The notes beneath the pieces were generated by a model. It saw only the letters and a program-made list of their open reading frames with translations, was not told the DNA's origin and searched no databases. Shown piece after piece: positions 60,223 to 64,000 of a DNA stretch of 64,000 nucleotides (within the stretch, counting starts at the first letter, position 1; every line of letters starts with the position of its first letter). The stretch lies in the NCBI RefSeq assembly GCF_900240265.1, contig NZ_LT964739.1, forward strand, positions 445,286 through 509,285. The letters run 5' to 3'. A program made the translations under genes and the position numbers. This DNA is from Galactobacillus timonensis (lineage in GTDB: Bacteria > Bacillota_I > Bacilli_A > Erysipelotrichales > Erysipelotrichaceae).

Positions 60223-60252
60223 TTGCCTGAGTCATGAATGCATACTTATAAT
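60223..60252 (+). promoter_or_regulatory. Promoter of the Tat operon
   Basis: TTGCCT (60223-60228) and TATAAT (60247-60252), 18-base spacer, 31 bases before the first tat gene. The upstream 200 bases (60030-60220) hold no gene that I can support. Confidence 0.65.
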
Positions 60253-60283
60253 TTGCTCACAAGTAGCAAAGGAAAATCGAGTA

Positions 60284-60586
60284 ATGAGGATAGGCTTCTG
60301 GGAACTGATCGTTATTTTAATTGTCGCCCTGCTCGTGATCGGGCCGGACAAACTGCCGGAAACGATGCGTGAACTGGGCAAAGGACTGCGGGCCATGCAG
60401 AATGCTGCAGGCAAGCTCAGCGACAGCATCTCTCTGGATGATGATGACGTTCAGCCGAAAAAGGAAACGATGGCAAAGAAAGACACCTGGATCTGCCCGA
60501 AATGCGGTGAAAGAAATACGGGACATTTCTGTGCCAACTGCGGAACCGCTAAGCCTGTTGCTGATGTGAAGGAGGAATCGCTATGA
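60284..60586 (+). CDS. TatA/B-like protein with C-terminal zinc ribbon
   Basis: A 100-residue protein. The N-terminal TatA/B module has the short transmembrane helix, FWELIVILIVALLVIGPDKLP (6-25, split here as FWELIVILIV and ALLVIGPDKLP), with the F/G-P-x-x-L-P hinge and an amphipathic helix (TMRELGKGLRAMQNAAGKL). An acidic linker leads to a double-CxxC zinc ribbon (Cys71, Cys74, Cys83, Cys86). AAAGG lies upstream of the ATG at 60284. A zinc ribbon on a Tat component is not part of the standard family. It is first of a four-gene Tat operon and overlaps the second gene by 4 bases. Confidence 0.85.
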   Translation: MRIGFWELIVILIVALLVIGPDKLPETMRELGKGLRAMQNAAGKLSDSISLDDDDVQPKKETMAKKDTWICPKCGERNTGHFCANCGTAKPVADVKEESL

Positions 60587-60801
60587 GAATCGGTGCACCT
60601 GAACTGTTAATTATTCTGCTTATTGTGTTGGTCCTTTTTGGTCCGCAGCAGCTTCCTAAGCTGTCGAAGATGTTTGGTAAGAGCGTCAAGAACTTCAAGG
60701 AAGGCATGAAGGAAGAGGACCAGGAGGAAGCTGAAAGCGTCAAGGTTGAAGCTGCAGCCGCAAAGAAAGCTGAAGCGGTCAATTCGGAAAACAAGGCTTG
60801 A
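60583..60801 (+). CDS. tatA: Twin-arginine translocase subunit TatA
   Basis: A pore-forming Tat component of 72 residues. The opening MRIGAPELLIILLIVLVLFG is followed by PQQLPKLSKMFGKSVKNFKEG (hinge plus amphipathic helix) and a charged Ala/Glu/Lys tail. GAAGGAGG supports the start. It is the second, plain TatA copy of the operon, next to the zinc-ribbon version, so the system has two TatA/B-like proteins and one TatC. Confidence 0.94.
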   Translation: MRIGAPELLIILLIVLVLFGPQQLPKLSKMFGKSVKNFKEGMKEEDQEEAESVKVEAAAAKKAEAVNSENKA

Positions 60802-60804
60802 ACA

Positions 60805-61569
60805 ATGTCTGACCTGTCATCTTCCGAAAATGGCACAATGACCCTTCGCGGCCACCTCAGAGAGCTTCGGAAGCGGATCATCATCTGTGCCATTGCTTTT
60901 ATTGCTGGCTTTCTGATCTGTTTTTCGTTTGCCCGCCAGATCATCACAGTACTCACCGACATGGGTACAGGGTACGGCTACCACTTCATCTACCTGGCTC
61001 CTCAGGAGCTGCTGATGGTCTACTTCAATGTTGCAATGCTGGGTGGACTGATTATTGCGCTGCCGGTGATTGCTTCTGAGATCTACCAGTTTGCAAAACC
61101 CGGTCTTTCCAGCCAGGAGACGCGTTCCTTTTTTTGGTCTCTTGTGTTCGGTGCCATCTGCTTTGTGATCGGCATTCTCTTTGCCTACAAGATCTCTTTG
61201 CCCTTCATGCTGTATTTCCTGATTTCATTTGGTGCCGACGGAGTGATACACGCTTCCATCAGTATTCAGGAATATCTGAGTTTCGTCCTTACCGTTTTTA
61301 TTATCTTCGGCTGTGTTTTTGAAATGCCGGTGATATCTGTTCTTCTCGCCCGCCTGGGGATCCTGAAACCAGAATGGATGCTTAAAGGAAGAAAAGTGGC
61401 TATTGTGATCATCTTCGTGGTCGCCGCCATTATTACCCCGCCGGATGTAGCGAGTCAGATCCTTGTCGCGGTGCCAATGATTGCCCTTTACGAGATCAGC
61501 ATTGCACTGGTCCGCATGTTCTATCAAAAGCATGCTGCTGAAAAATCCGATGCCGCGGAAAGCGAATAA
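60805..61569 (+). CDS. tatC: Sec-independent translocase subunit TatC
   Basis: A six-helix receptor of 254 residues that binds the twin-arginine signal. Conserved parts are LRGHLRELRKRIIICAIAF at the N-terminus, the periplasmic LAPQELLMVYFNVAMLGG and PVIASEIYQFAKPGLSSQE (with the conserved E and P), and FEMPVISVLLARLGI. The acidic residue contacting the RR motif is in the N-terminal H-L-R-E-L-R-K-R segment. It is third in the operon, immediately after tatA. Confidence 0.96.
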   Translation: MSDLSSSENGTMTLRGHLRELRKRIIICAIAFIAGFLICFSFARQIITVLTDMGTGYGYHFIYLAPQELLMVYFNVAMLGGLIIALPVIASEIYQFAKPGLSSQETRSFFWSLVFGAICFVIGILFAYKISLPFMLYFLISFGADGVIHASISIQEYLSFVLTVFIIFGCVFEMPVISVLLARLGILKPEWMLKGRKVAIVIIFVVAAIITPPDVASQILVAVPMIALYEISIALVRMFYQKHAAEKSDAAESE

Positions 61570-61613
61570 GCAGCTGCCCAATAATTCATTCGTGAGAGGA
61601 GAAGAAAAATAAC

Positions 61614-62603
61614 ATGGATGAGAAAATGATTTCCCGCAGAGACTTCCTGAAGGGACTGGGAGCCGGTGTCATCAGCGTTGCGGCTGTCGGAACCCTTGCA
61701 GGCTGCTCCACCGCTAATGCCAATGCGGCCGCTTCCGCAACCCCGGAATCCACTTCAGAAGCGGCGGCTCCTGCCGCCCCAACGCATCCCTTTGCCTGGC
61801 ATGAGCTCGACAAAGACAAGGTTCAGGAGATCGGCTTCGATGGCTTCTACAACCTGAACGGCTGTGCCCGCGGAACATTCAATGCGATCGTCGGTCAGAT
61901 GGCAGATCTGTATGGCTATCCATACAACCAGATCCCGACGCAGATGTTCTCGAATGGCCACGCTGGCTACACCACAGGTTCCCTGTGCGGATGCCTTGGT
62001 GGAGCATGTGCCGCGATCGGTCTCTTTGTTGATCCAAAAGATCAGGATGCGATCGTTAAGGAACTTGAGGACTGGTACAGCAACACAGAGTTCCCGATTT
62101 ATCAGCCGAAGATGGAACTTATCACGACCGTTTCCCACAGCGTAAACTGCTCCGATTCCGTTGGAACCTGGATGGCTGCGGCTGGTGTCACGGACCGCAG
62201 CGATGAAAGACGCCAGGCACGCTGTGCAGGTCTCGTCGCCGATGTTGCAAAGAAGACAGTGTCTCTTCTGAATGTTTACTTCGGTCTCGAAGAGCCGGAA
62301 GCTACAGCCGCTCCTACCGAAGAAGCACTGGCAGATAACGAATATGTAGCGAGCGCCCAGGGCATGGATGGTGATGTCAAGGTTAAGGTCACCATGGATA
62401 ATGGCGCAATCTCCAATGTCGAAGTTCTCGAACAGAATGAAACCGCCGGCATCGGCACCAAGGCTGTTGACGAACTTCCGTCCAAGTTTGTAGGCATGTC
62501 CACTGCCGAAGAAATCGACTCTGTTGATGCGGTCTCCGGTGCAACGATCACCAGCAACGCCATCAAGGAAGCTGTCAAGAGCTGCCTCCTGCAGGTGAAA
62601 TAA
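61614..62603 (+). CDS. Tat-exported lipoprotein with C_GCAxxG_C_C-like and FMN-binding domains
   Basis: A protein of 329 residues encoded 44 bases after tatC. A twin-arginine signal SRRDFLKGLGAG (7-18) leads into the lipobox LAGC (Cys31), so it is a Tat-dependent lipoprotein. The central domain has scattered cysteines (84, 125, 127, 132, 179, 204) in the pattern of the C_GCAxxG_C_C redox family. The C-terminus is an FMN-binding domain with DAVSGATITS (305-314); Thr313 is the likely flavin attachment site. No ApbE flavin transferase is nearby. Being in the tat operon, it is the probable dedicated substrate and an extracellular electron-transfer protein. Confidence 0.85.
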   Translation: MDEKMISRRDFLKGLGAGVISVAAVGTLAGCSTANANAAASATPESTSEAAAPAAPTHPFAWHELDKDKVQEIGFDGFYNLNGCARGTFNAIVGQMADLYGYPYNQIPTQMFSNGHAGYTTGSLCGCLGGACAAIGLFVDPKDQDAIVKELEDWYSNTEFPIYQPKMELITTVSHSVNCSDSVGTWMAAAGVTDRSDERRQARCAGLVADVAKKTVSLLNVYFGLEEPEATAAPTEEALADNEYVASAQGMDGDVKVKVTMDNGAISNVEVLEQNETAGIGTKAVDELPSKFVGMSTAEEIDSVDAVSGATITSNAIKEAVKSCLLQVK

Positions 62604-62624
62604 CGCATTCGTTTCATTTTCTTG

Positions 62625-62648
62625 ATCCGGGTTCGTCCCGGATTTTTC
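62625..62648 (+). terminator. Terminator of the Tat operon
   Basis: Stem ATCCGGG / CCCGGAT with loop TTCGT and a following T-run (62643-62647). Confidence 0.9.
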
Positions 62649-62781
62649 TTCTGCAATCAGCCAGATCCTGATGCATAAAGCTCAGCGTTTATAAAATTTC
62701 TCTCCGATTCTCAATTTTTTCTGCAGAACCTTCAGAGCAATCTAAAATATAGGCAGAAAACAAGCAGAAGGGGAAAATCAT

Positions 62782-63861
62782 ATGCTCAGAATCGGAATGC
62801 TGACGAGCGGAGGCGACTGCCAGGCGCTCAATGCCGCGATGCGCGGTATCTTCAAGGGAATTACCCGGAACACAACAGAGCCTGTCGAATTCTACGGTTT
62901 CGAAGACGGCTACAAGGGACTGATGAATTCCCGCTTCCGCCTTCTGACCGAAGATGATTTTGCCAACATCCTCACCGTCGGCGGAACCATTCTCGGAACA
63001 TCACGCGTCCCGTTCAAGACCATTCATGATCCGCTGCCGGACGGCCGCGACAAGGTCGCCAGCATGAAGCAGACCTACTACAAGCTGCAGCTCGACTGTC
63101 TCGTTGTCCTTGGCGGCAACGGTTCCGTCAAGACGGCGAACCTCCTTTCACAGGAAGGTCTCAACATCATCACGTTGCCGAAAACAATCGACAATGATCT
63201 GTGGGGAACGGATATGACCTTCGGCTTCCAGTCGGCGGTCGATATCGCTACCCGCTGCATCGATGAAATCCATACCACCGCATCCGCCCACGGCCGCGTC
63301 TTCATCGTCGAAGTGATGGGCCATAAGGTGGGCTGGCTGACGCTCAATGCCGGTATCGCCGGCGGCGCCGATATCATTCTTCTTCCTGAGATTCCGTATG
63401 ATCTGAACAATATCGTCAACGTCATCGAAAACCGTGACCGCAACGGCAAGCGCTTCACGATCATTGCGGCGGCGGAAGGCGCCATCTCCAAGAGCGACGC
63501 CAAACTGAGCAAAAAGGACTATCAGAAGAAACTCGAAAAATATACGTTCCCGTCCGTTTCCTATGAGCTTGCGGATCAGATTACAAAAAAGACGGGCCGC
63601 GAAGTCCGGGTCACGGTCCCGGGTCATATTCAGCGCGGCGGCGCCCCGGTAGCCTATGACCGCGTCTTCGCTTCCCGGATCGGTGCCGAAGGCGCCAAGT
63701 TCATTCTCAAGAAGAAATTCGGCGTCATGGTCGGATATAAGAACCGCGAAATCATAACTGTCCCGCTCGATCAGGTTGCCGGAAGACTGAAGACGCTCGA
63801 CCCCAACGCAGACATCATCAAGGAAGCCAAATTTATCGGAATCTCCTTCGGTGACGATTAA
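62782..63861 (+). CDS. pfkA: 6-phosphofructokinase
   Basis: A glycolytic enzyme of 359 residues. The phosphate loop GMLTSGGDCQALNAAMRG (5-22), GGNGS (111-115) and PKTIDNDLWGTD (133-144) are diagnostic. The phosphoryl-donor position is Gly114 (ATP-type rather than the GGDD of pyrophosphate enzymes). The second discriminating site is Lys134, where classical bacterial ATP-PFK has Gly, so it belongs to the mixed G/K group. The Asp in GGDG is Asn113 here. AGAAGGGG precedes the start. The stop codon is followed within 2 bases by the end of a group II intron. Confidence 0.93.
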   Translation: MLRIGMLTSGGDCQALNAAMRGIFKGITRNTTEPVEFYGFEDGYKGLMNSRFRLLTEDDFANILTVGGTILGTSRVPFKTIHDPLPDGRDKVASMKQTYYKLQLDCLVVLGGNGSVKTANLLSQEGLNIITLPKTIDNDLWGTDMTFGFQSAVDIATRCIDEIHTTASAHGRVFIVEVMGHKVGWLTLNAGIAGGADIILLPEIPYDLNNIVNVIENRDRNGKRFTIIAAAEGAISKSDAKLSKKDYQKKLEKYTFPSVSYELADQITKKTGREVRVTVPGHIQRGGAPVAYDRVFASRIGAEGAKFILKKKFGVMVGYKNREIITVPLDQVAGRLKTLDPNADIIKEAKFIGISFGDD

Positions 63862-63863
63862 AC

Positions 63864-64000
63864 ATCGAGTAGGAGGCGGTGATTAACCGCCGTCCTCTCA
63901 CACCACCGTACGTGCCGTTCGGCATACGGCGGTTTCAGTACTTAGAACACAAGTTGCAGTTGAACTGCAGAATATTTAGGATGAACAGACTCGAAGTATC
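63864..64000 (-). mobile_element. 3' end of a group II intron (partial)
   Basis: On the minus strand the intron ends ...CTCCTACTCGAT at 63864. Domain V is recognisable as a hairpin CCGCCGTATGCC / GGCACGTACGGTGG (63932-63902), the conserved GCCGTATGC...GCACGTACGGT of bacterial group II introns. It is followed by domain VI, GAGGACGGCGGTT / ACCGCCTCCTAC with a bulged A. The rest of the intron, including most of its reverse transcriptase, lies beyond the right edge. The exact 3' junction is inferred from the usual A-Y end. Confidence 0.8.
63935..64000 (-). CDS. C-terminal fragment of the intron-encoded reverse transcriptase (partial)
   Basis: The last 21 codons before TGA 63937-63935 encode ...FNCNLCSKY, consistent with the end of a group II intron maturase, and the stop lies just upstream of domain V, as expected. 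The fragment is too short for independent identification; the call depends on the adjacent domain V. Confidence 0.4.
   Translation of the reverse strand, partial: DTSSLFILNILQFNCNLCSKY

Overview
The window is a compact bacterial chromosome segment of moderate GC (about half G+C). The ribosome-binding sites are strong and GGAGG-like, genes are tightly packed with many 4-base overlaps, and it carries a T-box riboswitch, ECF-type metal uptake and TetR/ArsR-type regulators. Together these point to a Gram-positive anaerobe of the Bacillota. Gene content (hydroxyacid dehydrogenase, nickel-pincer cofactor synthesis, glutamate synthase, serine dehydratase, BspA-like surface protein) fits a gut or oral Erysipelotrichia-type fermenter. 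That placement is an inference from style and content, not from a marker-gene comparison.

Left part (1-12.5 kb): the tail of a sugar kinase, an L-lactate/2-hydroxyacid dehydrogenase, a small Cro-like regulator, a zinc-ribbon membrane protein and a YbaK deacylase. Next comes a three-gene ABC importer behind a T-box leader with a UGG (Trp) specifier, so it is predicted to import tryptophan. Divergent to it are mtnA/drdI-like and deoD genes for nucleoside-derived sugar phosphate salvage. A roughly 500-base non-coding stretch with hairpins follows, then a VTT membrane protein with a GT4 glycosyltransferase, and tex.

Middle part (12.5-39.5 kb): rpsU; a TetR-controlled MMPL exporter paired with a very large secreted repeat protein; a small redox protein, an AlkZ-related protein and RNase Z; and an orphan AAA ATPase behind AT-rich iterated motifs. 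A nickel-pincer cofactor operon follows (nickel ECF transporter plus larB, larC, larE, but no larA here) behind a leader ending in a terminator. Then come LOG, a second VTT protein, a DUF5673-like protein and an arsR-acr3-arsC operon with an operator over the arsR start. The section ends with a complete branched-chain amino acid ABC operon (livJHMGF) plus an AcuB-like CBS-ACT protein, and an M20 amidohydrolase.

Right part (39.5-64 kb): a BspA-like surface protein interrupted by an 11-base G/C homopolymer (candidate phase-variable switch); gltBD; an internally deleted reductase gene; tRNA-Asn; and a two-gene AbiE-like system (winged-helix protein plus nucleotidyltransferase) behind a perfect palindrome. 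These are followed by rpmG-secE-nusG; an operon with a glycosyltransferase fused to a MarR-like domain; sdaAB-sdaAA; psuK-psuG with a self-encoded HTH regulator; a self-contained Tat operon (TatA with a zinc ribbon, TatA, TatC and one Tat-signal flavolipoprotein); 6-phosphofructokinase; and the 3' end of a group II intron on the minus strand, 2 bases after the pfk stop codon.

The most noteworthy items are the Tat operon with its own substrate and zinc-ribbon TatA, the homopolymer-gated surface protein, the AbiE-like pair, the larA-less lar operon with its attenuated leader, the glycosyltransferase-MarR fusion, and the exported repeat protein next to MMPL.
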